Origin: Prauserella endophytica
GTDB taxonomy: Bacteria; Actinomycetota; Actinomycetes; Mycobacteriales; Pseudonocardiaceae
DNA: 64,000 nt
Direction of reading: 5' to 3'
Assembly: GCF_005146945.1 (NCBI RefSeq)
Contig: NZ_SWMS01000003.1
Location: 310,001 to 374,000, forward strand
Shown: piece after piece, positions 52,524 through 61,673 of the stretch
Position numbering within the stretch: position 1 is the stretch's first letter
Layout of the letters: each line of letters starts with the position of its first letter
Made by a program: the position numbers and the translations under genes
The notes under the pieces: model-generated
What the model was told of the DNA's origin: nothing
Databases searched by the model: none
What the model saw: the letters and a program-made list of their open reading frames with translations, nothing else

Positions 52524-55500
52524 CTACATATTCGGCCCGTCGCTGTCCAGCACCTCGTCCACTCCGCTCAAGCCCAGCTCAGCGCCCTGCCGGTGCTTGC
52601 GGGCGAACCCTTCCGCGCCGAGCGCGGCGGTGGCCGAGGCCGTGATCCGGTCGACGTCGTGACGCTCCGCAACGGGCAGGGGTGCGCCCACCGAGGTGCG
52701 CGCGGCCTCGGCCATGCCGAGCAGCGACGCCGCGCGCGCGGGCTCCCCGCCGAGGACGGCGGCGCCGGCCAGCCCCTCCAGCGCCAGCGCGATGGCTCGG
52801 GGATCGCCCACCCGCCGGGCCACCGTCAGCGCGGCCCGGTGTCGCGACCCGGCCAGCGCGACGTCACCGCGCTGCTCGGCGACGAAACCCAGCTCCGCGA
52901 GCACGAGCGTGCTGCCGGGCTCGAACTCCACCAGCCGGTGCCAGTCCAGCAGGACGTGCAGGTGCCGGTCGGCCTCGTCGAGATCGCCCGCCTTCCTGGC
53001 GCCGAGGGCGAGCCCGGTCCTGGCGTACATCTCGCCCGGCGCGAAGCCCTGCTCCGCCGCCAGCCGCATTGCCCGCTCGTGCAGCTCACGGGCCTCCCGC
53101 AGGTCCCCGGTCAGCAGCGCCGTCCGGCCCAGCCACGACAGCTGGTACGACAACTCGGGCCACAGCCCGAGCTCCTCGGCGTCGCGCAGGCTCTCGCGGA
53201 ACCGGCTCCGCGCCGCGTCGTAGTCGCCGCGGATCTGCGCAAGCGCGCCGAGCGCGAACGACGCCTGCAACCGGCCCCAGCGCTCGCCCAGCTCACCGAA
53301 CAGCTCCGCGGACTCCTGGGCAGCCCGCTCCGACTCGTCCAGGTGGCCGAGCGAGAGCAGGTGCCCCGCGCTGTCGGCCAGCGCCGCCGCCGTGCCCCAG
53401 CGGTCCCCGAGCGCGCGAAACCCCGCGAGAGCGGCTCGGTTGCCACGCCTGCCCGCGTGCAGATCGCCCACCGTGCCCAGCACATAGCCGAGGAACCAGA
53501 GCGCCCGCGCCCGCACCGCGGCGTCGGGAATCGCCTCGGCCGCCGCGAACGCCGCCTGGTCCGCACGCTCACCCGCGAGCACAGCCAGTCCCGCCGCCCA
53601 GGCCGCCGCGCCGCCGCGCGACGAGTGATCGGCCCCGCCCGCCAGGGCCAGCGTCATGCGCAGCGACCGCCGCGCCTCGCCGATGCGTCCGCGCAGGAAC
53701 CAGTACCACGTCATCGCGTTCACCAGCCGCAGCGCGGCCTCGGCCTCGCCGAGCCGGACGAACGTGTCGAGCGCGGCCCGGAGGTTGGCCGACTCGGCGT
53801 CTAGCCGGTGCAGCCACCGCTGCTGGTCACGACCCCGCAGCAGGGGATCGGCGCGCGCGGCCAGCGCGGCGTGGAACCGCGCGTGCCGCAGCCGTACCCG
53901 GTCAGCCTCGCCCGCGTCGTCCAGCCGGTCGAGGCAGTACGCCAGCACCGATTCGAGCAGCCGGTAGCGGGGGCCCACCACGCCCTGTTCGGCGACCACC
54001 AGTGACTTCTCGACGAGCTTCGCCAGCAGGTCGAGCACCGAACCCGGCTCCACCCCGTCGCCCGCGCACACCGCCTCGGCCGCGTCGAGCCCGCAGCTTT
54101 CGGCGTGCACCGCGAGCCTGCGCAACACCACCCGCTCCGGCTCGGTGAGCAGCTCCCAGCTCCAGTCGATCATCGCGCGCAGCGTTCGCTGCCTGGCCGG
54201 TGCGTCGCGAGGGCCGCCGGACAGGAGCCGGAACCGGTCGTCGAGCCTTGCCAGCAGCTCGTCCACGCCAAGCGCGCGCACGCGCGTGGCGGCCAGTTCC
54301 AGCGCGAGCGGCAGGCCGTCGAGCCTGCGGCAGATGGTGGCGACCGCGTGCACGTTCGCCGGGGTGAGCGCGAACCCGGGTGCTCCGGCCGCGGCCCGGT
54401 CGACGAACAGCCGCACGGCGCTGAACTCGCGCACCGACGGGAGCACCTCCTCGGCAGGACGAGCCGGGTCGAGGTGCCCCTTCGCGGGGATGCCGAGTGG
54501 CGGAACCGCCCACAGCACCTCACCGCCCACCCCGAGCGCCTGCTGGCTGGTCGCGAGGATCCGCAGCCGGGGCGCGGCCCGCAGCAGGCGCGCCGCCAGC
54601 TCCGCGACGGGCTCGACGAGCAGCTCGCAGTTGTCGAGCACGAGCAGGACGTCCCGGTCCCGCACCGCGTCGGCGATCCTCCCGGTGAGGTCGGGGCCCG
54701 GGCCGGAGTCCTGCCGGACGCCGAGCACCGCCGCGACCGCCTCGGGCACCCACTCGCCGCCACCCGCGCCCTGGCAGGGGTGGCGGTCCAGACCGGCCAG
54801 CTCGACGAACCTGACGTCGTCCGAAGTGGACTCCGCGATCCTGGTGGCCGTCTCGAGGGCGAGCCGGGTCTTGCCGACCCCGCCGGGTCCGGTGAGGGTG
54901 ACCAGGCGCGCGGAGCCCAGCGCCGCCCGCACGTCACGTACCGCGTTCTCCCGGCCCAGCAGCTCGGTCAGCGGCACCGGCAACGCGGCCCTCGGCACGG
55001 CGGGCGGCGGGAGGTGCAGCGTGGGGTCCTGATTCAGGATCGCCTGGTGCAACGCGACCAGCTCGGGGCCCGGTTCCAGGCCCAGCTCCCCGGCAAGGCG
55101 CCGCCGCAGCTCCGCGTAGCTCTCCAGTGCCTCGCTCTGCCGCCCAGCGCCGTAGAGCGCACGCAGGTGCAGCGCCCTGAGCCGCTCGCGCAGCGGGTGC
55201 CTCGCGACCACGTCGCCCAGCTCGCCCGCCAGCGCCGCGTGCTCGCCGAGGGCCAGCCGCGCGTCGGCGTGGTCCTCCAGCGCCGCCAGCCGCTCCTGTT
55301 CGAGGCGCTGGATCACCGGAGCCGCGAACGGCTCGTCGGCGAACTCGGCGAGCGCGGGACCCCGCCACAGCGCGAGCGCGTCGGCGAGCAGGGACGCCTT
55401 CTGCTTGGGGTCGGCGCTCCGGCGTGCCTGCCCGGTCAGCGCGCGGAACCGCTGAACGTCCAGCAGGTCGCCGTCGAGCCGGAGCCGATATCCGGCGTCG

Positions 55501-55763
55501 TGGCGGACCACCAGCGCCTTCGCGCCCGGCTCCGCCGCCTCCAGTGCGCGGCGCAGCTGCGACACCTTGGTCTGCAGTGTGTTGCCCGGATTGCCGGGAA
55601 GCCGATCGCCCCAGAGGTCGTTGGCCAGCCGGTCGACCGAGACGGGCCGCCCCTCGTGCACGAGCAGGTTCGCCAGCAGCGCCCTGACCTTCACCTCGGG
55701 CACGCGGACGGCCGTGCCGTCGTCGGTCCAGACCGCAAGCGGCCCCAGCACGCCGAATCGCAC
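52524..55763 (-). CDS. BTAD domain regulator with NTPase and TPR repeats (AfsR/SARP-like)
   Basis: 1,079-residue regulator. OmpR-type winged HTH (about 1-95; VRFGVLGPLAVWTDDGTAVRVPEVKVRALLANLL), BTAD (about 96-240), STAND-type NTPase with Walker A TLTGPGGVGKTRLA near 290 and Walker B-like DVLLVLDNCELL, then C-terminal TPR-rich repeats (about 620-1050). Relatives activate secondary metabolism or respond to ATP and a ligand. GTG at 55763 is 7 nt after TAGTGT; longer frames are antisense to the divergent genes. Divergent neighbour: two imine-reductase-like genes. Confidence 0.93.
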   Translation of the reverse strand: MRFGVLGPLAVWTDDGTAVRVPEVKVRALLANLLVHEGRPVSVDRLANDLWGDRLPGNPGNTLQTKVSQLRRALEAAEPGAKALVVRHDAGYRLRLDGDLLDVQRFRALTGQARRSADPKQKASLLADALALWRGPALAEFADEPFAAPVIQRLEQERLAALEDHADARLALGEHAALAGELGDVVARHPLRERLRALHLRALYGAGRQSEALESYAELRRRLAGELGLEPGPELVALHQAILNQDPTLHLPPPAVPRAALPVPLTELLGRENAVRDVRAALGSARLVTLTGPGGVGKTRLALETATRIAESTSDDVRFVELAGLDRHPCQGAGGGEWVPEAVAAVLGVRQDSGPGPDLTGRIADAVRDRDVLLVLDNCELLVEPVAELAARLLRAAPRLRILATSQQALGVGGEVLWAVPPLGIPAKGHLDPARPAEEVLPSVREFSAVRLFVDRAAAGAPGFALTPANVHAVATICRRLDGLPLALELAATRVRALGVDELLARLDDRFRLLSGGPRDAPARQRTLRAMIDWSWELLTEPERVVLRRLAVHAESCGLDAAEAVCAGDGVEPGSVLDLLAKLVEKSLVVAEQGVVGPRYRLLESVLAYCLDRLDDAGEADRVRLRHARFHAALAARADPLLRGRDQQRWLHRLDAESANLRAALDTFVRLGEAEAALRLVNAMTWYWFLRGRIGEARRSLRMTLALAGGADHSSRGGAAAWAAGLAVLAGERADQAAFAAAEAIPDAAVRARALWFLGYVLGTVGDLHAGRRGNRAALAGFRALGDRWGTAAALADSAGHLLSLGHLDESERAAQESAELFGELGERWGRLQASFALGALAQIRGDYDAARSRFRESLRDAEELGLWPELSYQLSWLGRTALLTGDLREARELHERAMRLAAEQGFAPGEMYARTGLALGARKAGDLDEADRHLHVLLDWHRLVEFEPGSTLVLAELGFVAEQRGDVALAGSRHRAALTVARRVGDPRAIALALEGLAGAAVLGGEPARAASLLGMAEAARTSVGAPLPVAERHDVDRITASATAALGAEGFARKHRQGAELGLSGVDEVLDSDGPNM

Positions 55764-55770
55764 GAAACCG

Positions 55771-55776
55771 ACACTA
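55771..55776 (-). promoter_or_regulatory. Candidate -10 (TAGTGT) for BTAD regulator
   Basis: TAGTGT ends 7 nt before the GTG at 55763; leaderless arrangement that fixes the start in a long open frame. Confidence 0.45.
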
Positions 55777-55851
55777 GCCAAGGCCACCGACGAAACCGGG
55801 CCGTGCGCGAACCCGCAGCCGATCGTGCGCGGGGACCGGCACCGTCGGAGC

Positions 55852-56739
55852 ATGACCGAAACCGACAGACCGGCGGTGACCGTGCTCGGGCTCGGCGCGA
55901 TGGGCACGGCGCTCGCCGAGGCGCTGCTGGCGGAGGGCCACCCGGTGACGGTGTGGAACCGAACCGCGACAAGGGCGGACCCGCTCGTGGAGCGCGGCGC
56001 GGCCCGTGCGGCGACCCCCGGCGAGGCGATCGCGGCCAGCTCGCTCGTGCTCACCTGCCTGCTCGACTACGCCTCCGTACACGAGGTTCTCGACGAACAC
56101 GGTGACGCGCTACGCGGCCGCGTGCTCGCCAACCTCACCAACGGAACCCCGGCGCAGGCGCGGAGGTTCGCCGAGTGGGCAGCCTGCCACGGCGCCGACT
56201 ACCTCGACGGCGGCATCATGGCCGTCCCACCGCAGATCGCCACCCCGGAAGCGTTCCTGCTCTACAGCGGATCCAGGGCGGCGTTCGACACCCACCGCGG
56301 CACACTCGCCGTTCTCGGCGAGTCGCACTACCTCGGTGAGGCGGCGGGACTGGCCGCGCTGCACGACATCGCCCTGCTCAGCGGCATGTACGGCATGTTC
56401 GCCGGGATCGTCCACGCGTTCGCCGTCGTCCGCGCGGAGGGCACGCCCGCAGCGGAGTTCGCCCCACTGCTCACGCGCTGGCTGAGCGCGATGGGGGGCT
56501 GGGCGCACGCCGCGGCAGGGCAGATCGACAGTGGCGACTACACCACCGGCGTCGTGTCCAACCTCGGCATGCAGGCGGCGGGCTTCGCCAACCTGATCCG
56601 CACCGCCGAGGAACAGGGCCTCAGCCCCGAACTGCTCGCCCCGTTCGGCTCGCTCCTGCGGCGGCGCGCCGAGGCCGGCCACGCGCGCGAGGACATCACC
56701 GGAGTCATCGAACTGCTCAGGAAAGGAAACCCCGCATGA
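55852..56739 (+). CDS. Imine reductase-like NADP-dependent oxidoreductase (copy 1)
   Basis: 295 residues of the 6-phosphogluconate-dehydrogenase-like fold. The Rossmann motif is VLGLGAMGTALAEALLAEGHPVTVWNRTATRA, the NADPH-type NRT signature of imine reductases. Also typical are LTCLLDYASVHEVL and NLTNGTPAQARRFAEWAACHGADYLDGGIMAVPPQIA. It would reduce a cyclic or prochiral imine; the natural substrate is unknown. ATGA overlap with copy 2. The large divergent BTAD regulator is the likely controller. Confidence 0.88.
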   Translation: MTETDRPAVTVLGLGAMGTALAEALLAEGHPVTVWNRTATRADPLVERGAARAATPGEAIAASSLVLTCLLDYASVHEVLDEHGDALRGRVLANLTNGTPAQARRFAEWAACHGADYLDGGIMAVPPQIATPEAFLLYSGSRAAFDTHRGTLAVLGESHYLGEAAGLAALHDIALLSGMYGMFAGIVHAFAVVRAEGTPAAEFAPLLTRWLSAMGGWAHAAAGQIDSGDYTTGVVSNLGMQAAGFANLIRTAEEQGLSPELLAPFGSLLRRRAEAGHAREDITGVIELLRKGNPA

Positions 56740-57608
56740 CCACGACAACCGACGTGACCCTGATCGGCCTGGGACCGATGGGCCAGGCGATGGTCCACAC
56801 CTTCCTCCGGCACGGCCACTCCGTGACGGTCTGGAACCGCACGGCGAACCGGGCCGACGACGTGGTCGCCGCCGGAGCGGTCCGCGCGGACAGCCCGGCA
56901 GCGGCGCTCGCGGCGAGCGAACTGGTGGTGCTGAGCCTGACCGACTACCGGGCCATGTACGACATCCTCGGCTCCGCGACCGACGCGCTCGCCGGGCGAG
57001 TGGTGGTGAACCTCAGCTCCGACACTCCGGCCAGAACGCGGGAGGCATCGGCGTGGCTGGCCGGGCACGGCGCCGCCCTGATCGCCGGTGGCGTGATGGT
57101 GCCCGCGCCGCTGGTGGGCACCGAGAACGCCTACGTGTTCTACAGCGGCCCGAAAGAGGTCTTCACCACCCACGAGCCGGTGCTGCGGCTGCTGGGCAGG
57201 CCCGACTACCTCGGCGAGGACCCGATCCTCGCGCAGCTCTACTACCAGGCACAGCTGACGATCTTCCTCACGTCGCTGTCGGCGTACCTGCAGGCCGCCG
57301 CGCTGATGGAGGCGGAAGGCGTGCCACCGCGGGAGTTCCTGCGCTATGCGGTGGACAACTTCGACACGATCTCCCCGTTCCTGGCCGAGACCGTGGAGGA
57401 GCTGGAGAAGCGCAGCTACCCGGGTCACCTCAGCACGGCGACCATGATGGGCGCGACCGCCGACCACATCGTCGCGGCGAGCAAGGAGGCCGGCGTCGAC
57501 GTCGCGCTGCCGGAGGCGATCAGGTCGCACTACGACCGTGCCATCGCCGCCGGGCACGGCAACGACAACTGGACGAGCCTGTGGGAGGTCGTCAGGGCAC
57601 GGGGCTGA
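56736..57608 (+). CDS. Imine reductase-like NADP-dependent oxidoreductase (copy 2)
   Basis: 290-residue paralogue of the preceding protein: LIGLGPMGQAMVHTFLRHGHSVTVWNRTANRADD, VLSLTDYRAMYDIL, NLSSDTPARTREASAWLAGHGAALIAGGVMVP. The two differ enough to have separate specificities or form a heterodimer. Coupled to copy 1 by ATGA. The following 224 bp, up to the CoxE-like gene, contain no supported feature. Confidence 0.88.
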   Translation: MTTTTDVTLIGLGPMGQAMVHTFLRHGHSVTVWNRTANRADDVVAAGAVRADSPAAALAASELVVLSLTDYRAMYDILGSATDALAGRVVVNLSSDTPARTREASAWLAGHGAALIAGGVMVPAPLVGTENAYVFYSGPKEVFTTHEPVLRLLGRPDYLGEDPILAQLYYQAQLTIFLTSLSAYLQAAALMEAEGVPPREFLRYAVDNFDTISPFLAETVEELEKRSYPGHLSTATMMGATADHIVAASKEAGVDVALPEAIRSHYDRAIAAGHGNDNWTSLWEVVRARG

Positions 57609-57832
57609 ACACGTGCGGGACCGCCCGGCTCGCGCTGGAACACCTCCGCGCTGAGCAGGTCCGCTGCGCGACGTGGTCTTCTTGGCCGCGTGGAGAGGGC
57701 CTGCCACTTGTTTTGGTGGAGGGCGGCGTGCCAGTTGAAGATCCTGGCCATGACCGCGGCGCGCTCGCGTTCGGCACACCACGCGAGCTCGCCGCGGTCA
57801 CCTCGCCTGCGAGCGCACCGGGGGCTGGGCGC

Positions 57833-59242
57833 TCACCCGGGCAGCAGCTCCGTCACCAGCCGCGACAGCTGGCGGATGTTGCGGCACTCGTACATCGGCA
57901 CCACCTTCGCGTAGCGCAGCGCGGCCGAGTCCCCGGTGCCCCAGAACGTCTCGCCCTCGGGGTTGAGCCAGTACACGTGCCGCGCGCGCTCGACGATCAG
58001 GCGCAGCGCGCCGAGGTTGGGATCGCCGTAGTTGGTGCGGCCGTCACCGAGGATCAGCACGCTCGTGCGCGGGCCGAGCGCGTCGGCGAACCTTTCGACG
58101 AAGCTGCCGAGCGACTCGCCGTAGTCGCTGCTCATGCCCCACCTGGTGACCCTGGCCTGCGACAGGATCCGCGTGGCCAGCCCCTCCGGCTCGTCGCGGC
58201 CCGCGCTCACCAGATCGGTGATCTCGTCGGTGAGGCCCACGAACGCGAAGCTGCGGATCTTGCTGAACTGGTCGGCCAGTGCCTGCGTGAGCAAGAGCGT
58301 GAACTGCGCGAACCCGGCCACCGACCCGGACATGTCGCAGAGCACCACCAGCTCGGGCCTGCCGGGCCGCCGCTCGCGCAGCACCGGCCGCATCGGCACC
58401 CCGCCCGTCGCCAGCGACCGCCGTAGCGTCCGGCGCAGGTCGATCTGCCCTCGGCGGGCCCGCCGCCTGCGTGCCGCGAGCCGCGTCGCGAGCTTGCGCG
58501 ACAACGGCTGGATCGTGCGCCGCATCGCCGCGAGCTGCTCCTTGGTCGCGCTCGTGAACGTCACCAGATCGGTCTGCGACGCCACGGCGTGCCGCGCGAT
58601 GCGCTCCCGGCCGCGCAGCTCGGCCGTCCGGCGGCGAGCCTCCGCCTGTACGTGCTCACGGAACGCCGTGAGACGCGAGCGGGCCTCGCGCTCGGCGAGC
58701 GCCGCACCGAGCCCTGCGTCTCCGTCGCCGGGCCGGGCCGCCCGCATCGCCGCCAGTACCCGGCTGAGCAGCGCCTCCGGTCGCACCTCGCCGAGCGTCT
58801 GGTAGGCCGACCAGCCGCTGAGCCGCTTCGAGCCGGTGCCGTTGGCTCCCTCACCGCCGCTGCCCACGTCGCCGTACTGTCCGAAGGCCTCCACCCCGGC
58901 CGCCGCGAGCGCCCGCAGCCGCGCCTCGTCTCCCTCCGCGAGCGCGGCGACGAGCGCGTCCCGCAGCTCGTACACATCGGACGGTCGGTCGGCGGCCGAC
59001 TCCGCGGACCCGACGGCCATGGGGAAGTAGAGGTCGAACACCGCGTCGAACACGCCCCGCTGCCCGGACCGCCGCAGCACCGTCGAGGCAAGCGCCTCCC
59101 GCAGCCGCGCCCGGTCGGCGAGCCCGAGCACGCCCACCGCGGCCGCCGCGTCGACGGTCTCACCGGGCCCCACCTCGACCCCACGCTCGCGCAGCGCACC
59201 GACGAAGTCGACCAGCCGCGCCGGCAGCACCTCGGTGGTCAT
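57833..59242 (-). CDS. VWA domain CoxE-like protein
   Basis: 469 residues. An N-terminal helical, Arg/Ala-rich part (1-270) precedes a von Willebrand A domain with a complete MIDAS (DMSGS near 300; later TRWGMSSDYGESL and ILGDGRTNYGD). CoxE-type proteins act with MoxR AAA+ ATPases to insert metals or remodel enzymes. The ATG overlaps the MoxR stop (ATGA), so the pair is one unit. The target enzyme is not evident in this window. Confidence 0.9.
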   Translation of the reverse strand: MTTEVLPARLVDFVGALRERGVEVGPGETVDAAAAVGVLGLADRARLREALASTVLRRSGQRGVFDAVFDLYFPMAVGSAESAADRPSDVYELRDALVAALAEGDEARLRALAAAGVEAFGQYGDVGSGGEGANGTGSKRLSGWSAYQTLGEVRPEALLSRVLAAMRAARPGDGDAGLGAALAEREARSRLTAFREHVQAEARRRTAELRGRERIARHAVASQTDLVTFTSATKEQLAAMRRTIQPLSRKLATRLAARRRRARRGQIDLRRTLRRSLATGGVPMRPVLRERRPGRPELVVLCDMSGSVAGFAQFTLLLTQALADQFSKIRSFAFVGLTDEITDLVSAGRDEPEGLATRILSQARVTRWGMSSDYGESLGSFVERFADALGPRTSVLILGDGRTNYGDPNLGALRLIVERARHVYWLNPEGETFWGTGDSAALRYAKVVPMYECRNIRQLSRLVTELLPG

Positions 59243-60126
59243 GGCGAGGCCGGGTCCAGCAACTGGTCGAGCCGCAGCTCGGCGGCCGCCTTGCGATGGT
59301 CGGACTGGTACTTGAGGATCACGCCGAGGCTGCTCTCGACGATCTGCTCGTCAAGGCTGTCGGCGCCGAGCGCGAGCAGCGTCCGGGCCCAGTCCACGGA
59401 CTCCGCTATCGACGGCGCCTTACGCAGGTCCATGTCCCGCAACGCGCCCACGACGCGTACGAGCGACTCGGCGAGCGTCGCGTCGAGACCGGGCACCTGC
59501 ATGGTCACGATGTCCCGCTCGAGCTCTGGCGTGGGGAAGTCCAGGTGCAGGAACAGGCAGCGCCGCTTGAGCGCCTCCGAAAGCTCGCGGGTGGCGTTGG
59601 ACGTCAGCAGCACGAACGGCCTGCGCGCCGCGGTGATCGTGCCCAGCTCCGGCACCGTGACCTGGAAGTCGCCGAGCACCTCCAGCAGCAAGCCTTCCAT
59701 CTCGACGTCGGCCTTGTCGGTCTCGTCGATCAGCAGCACCGTCGGATCTGGGTTGCGGATCGCCGTGAGCAGGGGCCGGGGGAGGAGGAACTCCTCGCTG
59801 AACACGTGGTCGCGGGTCTCCTGCCAGCCTTCGTCCCGCGCCGCGGTGATGCGCAGCAGCTGCTTGGCGTGGTTCCACTCGTACAGCGCCCTCGACTCGT
59901 CGATGCCCTCGTAGCACTGGAGCCGGACCAGCTCGCTGCCCGTGGCAGTGGCGAGCGCGCGGGCCAGCTCGGTCTTGCCGACACCCGCGGGCCCCTCGAC
60001 CAGCAGGGGCTTGCCGAGCCGGTCGGCCAGGAACACGGTGGTGGCCACAGCCGTCGAAGCCAGGTAGCCGGCCCCGGCCAGGCGCTCGACGACCTCGTCG
60101 ACCGAGGCGAACAACGGATCTTGCAC
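59239..60126 (-). CDS. MoxR family AAA+ ATPase
   Basis: 295-residue chaperone ATPase. Walker A GPAGVGKTE at 45-53, Walker B LLIDETDKAD at 131-140, sensor 1 LLTSNATREL, arginine-finger region EALKRRCLFLHLDFP. It works with the VWA protein downstream. GTG at 60126 has GGGAGG upstream at 4-5 nt and gives the family N-terminus; an ATG at 60201 is in frame but adds unrelated sequence. Confidence 0.93.
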   Translation of the reverse strand: MQDPLFASVDEVVERLAGAGYLASTAVATTVFLADRLGKPLLVEGPAGVGKTELARALATATGSELVRLQCYEGIDESRALYEWNHAKQLLRITAARDEGWQETRDHVFSEEFLLPRPLLTAIRNPDPTVLLIDETDKADVEMEGLLLEVLGDFQVTVPELGTITAARRPFVLLTSNATRELSEALKRRCLFLHLDFPTPELERDIVTMQVPGLDATLAESLVRVVGALRDMDLRKAPSIAESVDWARTLLALGADSLDEQIVESSLGVILKYQSDHRKAAAELRLDQLLDPASP

Positions 60127-60207
60127 GAGTCCTCCCGGGGACGAGTGGATCCGCTCATTGTCGTCACGCCAAGAGATCGCCGCGCCCTGTTGGTGTCCCA
60201 AGTCACG

Positions 60208-60840
60208 TCAGCTGCCGACGCCGACCGGCCTGCGGACGGTGGCCGGATCGTCGAGGGCGGCCAGCATGGCGTGGGCGAGGTCGGCGCGCGAGATCTTGTG
60301 CCTCTTCGCCACGTTGGCGCCGATCTCGCGAGCGTAGGCGCCGGTGAGGGGGCCGTCGGTGAGCTGCGGCGGCCACAACACGGTCCAGTCGGTGTCGCTG
60401 CGGGCGATCTCGGCCTCCATGCGGGCGAGGTCCGCGTAGACGTCCTTCAGCGCCGTCAGCAGCACGCGCCGGACACCGCGGAAGAAGAGGCTTTCTCCGG
60501 GTGGAACGGGCCCCACCGGCATCGCGCTCACGGCCACGAACCGCCGGACGCCCGACTCCGCCATCGCGGTGAGGATCGCGGTGGTCCCCGCCGTGGCGAT
60601 CCCGGCGCCGCTGCGACTGCCGGCGCCGAGCGAGGACAGCACCGCGTCGCGGCCCTCCACCAGCGGCCGCAGCGCGCCGGCGTCGGTCACGTCCGCGGTC
60701 ACGACCTCCAGTGAGGCGTGGCTGATCGGCAGCCGGGCCGGATCGCGAACCACTGCCGTGACCGCGTGGCCCGCGTCGAGCGCCTGCCGCACGAGCTGCT
60801 TTCCCGTGCCGCCGGTCGCGCCGAAGATCGTCAGCTTCAT
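60208..60840 (-). CDS. NAD(P)H-binding atypical SDR
   Basis: 210-residue Rossmann protein: KLTIFGATGGTGKQLVRQALDAGHAVTAVVRDP with the GATGGTG nucleotide motif, then VVTADVTDAGALRPLV and VRRFVAVSAMPVGPV. Resembles biliverdin/flavin reductase-like SDRs; substrate unknown. GGAG lies just before the ATG. A perfect palindrome 16 bp upstream is the likely operator. Confidence 0.88.
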   Translation of the reverse strand: MKLTIFGATGGTGKQLVRQALDAGHAVTAVVRDPARLPISHASLEVVTADVTDAGALRPLVEGRDAVLSSLGAGSRSGAGIATAGTTAILTAMAESGVRRFVAVSAMPVGPVPPGESLFFRGVRRVLLTALKDVYADLARMEAEIARSDTDWTVLWPPQLTDGPLTGAYAREIGANVAKRHKISRADLAHAMLAALDDPATVRRPVGVGS

Positions 60841-60856
60841 CGCCGCTCCTAGGTGG

Positions 60857-60872
60857 GTGAGTATTTACTCAC
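60857..60872. promoter_or_regulatory. TetR-like operator (GTGAGTATTTACTCAC)
   Basis: Perfect 7-bp arms around TT, immediately upstream of the SDR start. GTGAGTA-type dyads are typical TetR-family sites, but no TetR gene is adjacent, so the repressor acts in trans. Confidence 0.6.
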
Positions 60873-61018
60873 CAGAGTAGCGCCCGTTCGCGCGGCCAGG
60901 GCAGGGCTGGCGCGGCCCCTCTTGGCGTGAGCGGCGTCTCGCTGACCGGTCAGTTCTGCCGATGAGTCTGTCCGGCCCGCGAAGTCTCCCCATCAGCACA
61001 CAGCACAGGAGGAGCCAC

Positions 61019-61663
61019 GTGAATCAACTGCTGAGAGTCCAGAACTTCAACGTCTCGCGGGACGGATACGGCGCCGGTGAACACCAGAGCCTCGAGCAGC
61101 CGTTCGGCCACGCCGACCCTGGCGACATGTTCGCCTGGGCCGGTGCCACGGCGAGTTGGCCCATGCGCGCCGATCCCGGCGGCAGCCGCGGCCTCGACGA
61201 CTACTTCACGCGAGACTTCGCCCGCAACATCGGCGCCGAGATCATGGGCCGCAACAAGTTCGGCCCGCAACGCGGCCCCTGGCGCGATCACGAATGGCGC
61301 GGCTGGTGGGGCAACGAGCCCCCGTTCCGGACCCCCGTGTTCGTGCTGACCCACCACACGCGTCCTTCGTTCACCCTCTCCGACACGACATTCCACTTCG
61401 TCGACGGCGATCCGGCCACGGTCCTCGATCTGGCACGGAAGGCGGCGGGGGGCAAGGACGTCCGGCTCGGCGGCGGGCCCACCACCATCCGGCGGTTTCT
61501 CGACGCAGACCTCGTCGACACCATGCACGTGGCGGTCTCGCAGGTGGAGCTCGGATCCGGAGTCCGGCTCTGGGAGTCACCCGATGAGCTGCTTGACCGG
61601 TTCCACCTCGAGGTCGTGCCCAGCCCGAGCGGCGTGATCCACCACCTGTTCTGGCGAAGGTGA
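61019..61663 (+). CDS. Dihydrofolate reductase family protein (RibD C-terminal-like)
   Basis: 214-residue reductase of the DHFR/RibD-C fold: LLRVQNFNVSRDGYGAGEHQSLEQPFG, IGAEIMGRNKFGP, and the NADPH-binding KDVRLGGGPTTIRRFLDADLVDTMHVAVSQVELGSG. A specialised reductase, not folate DHFR; substrate unknown. GTG at 61019 has AGGAGG at 8 nt, which decides against the upstream ATG at 60962. Confidence 0.92.
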   Translation: MNQLLRVQNFNVSRDGYGAGEHQSLEQPFGHADPGDMFAWAGATASWPMRADPGGSRGLDDYFTRDFARNIGAEIMGRNKFGPQRGPWRDHEWRGWWGNEPPFRTPVFVLTHHTRPSFTLSDTTFHFVDGDPATVLDLARKAAGGKDVRLGGGPTTIRRFLDADLVDTMHVAVSQVELGSGVRLWESPDELLDRFHLEVVPSPSGVIHHLFWRR

Positions 61664-61673
61664 CGCAACGGCC

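Noticed and set aside
54105-56105. 666-residue plus-strand open frame opposite the BTAD regulator
   Set aside because: Runs across the divergent promoter and start of the imine-reductase gene; composition is that of a shadow frame.
57609-57832. Possible transposase fragment on the minus strand (frame beginning MARIFNWHAALHQNKWQ)
   Set aside because: Local AT-rich pocket but no recognisable transposase motif or inverted repeats; cannot be supported.
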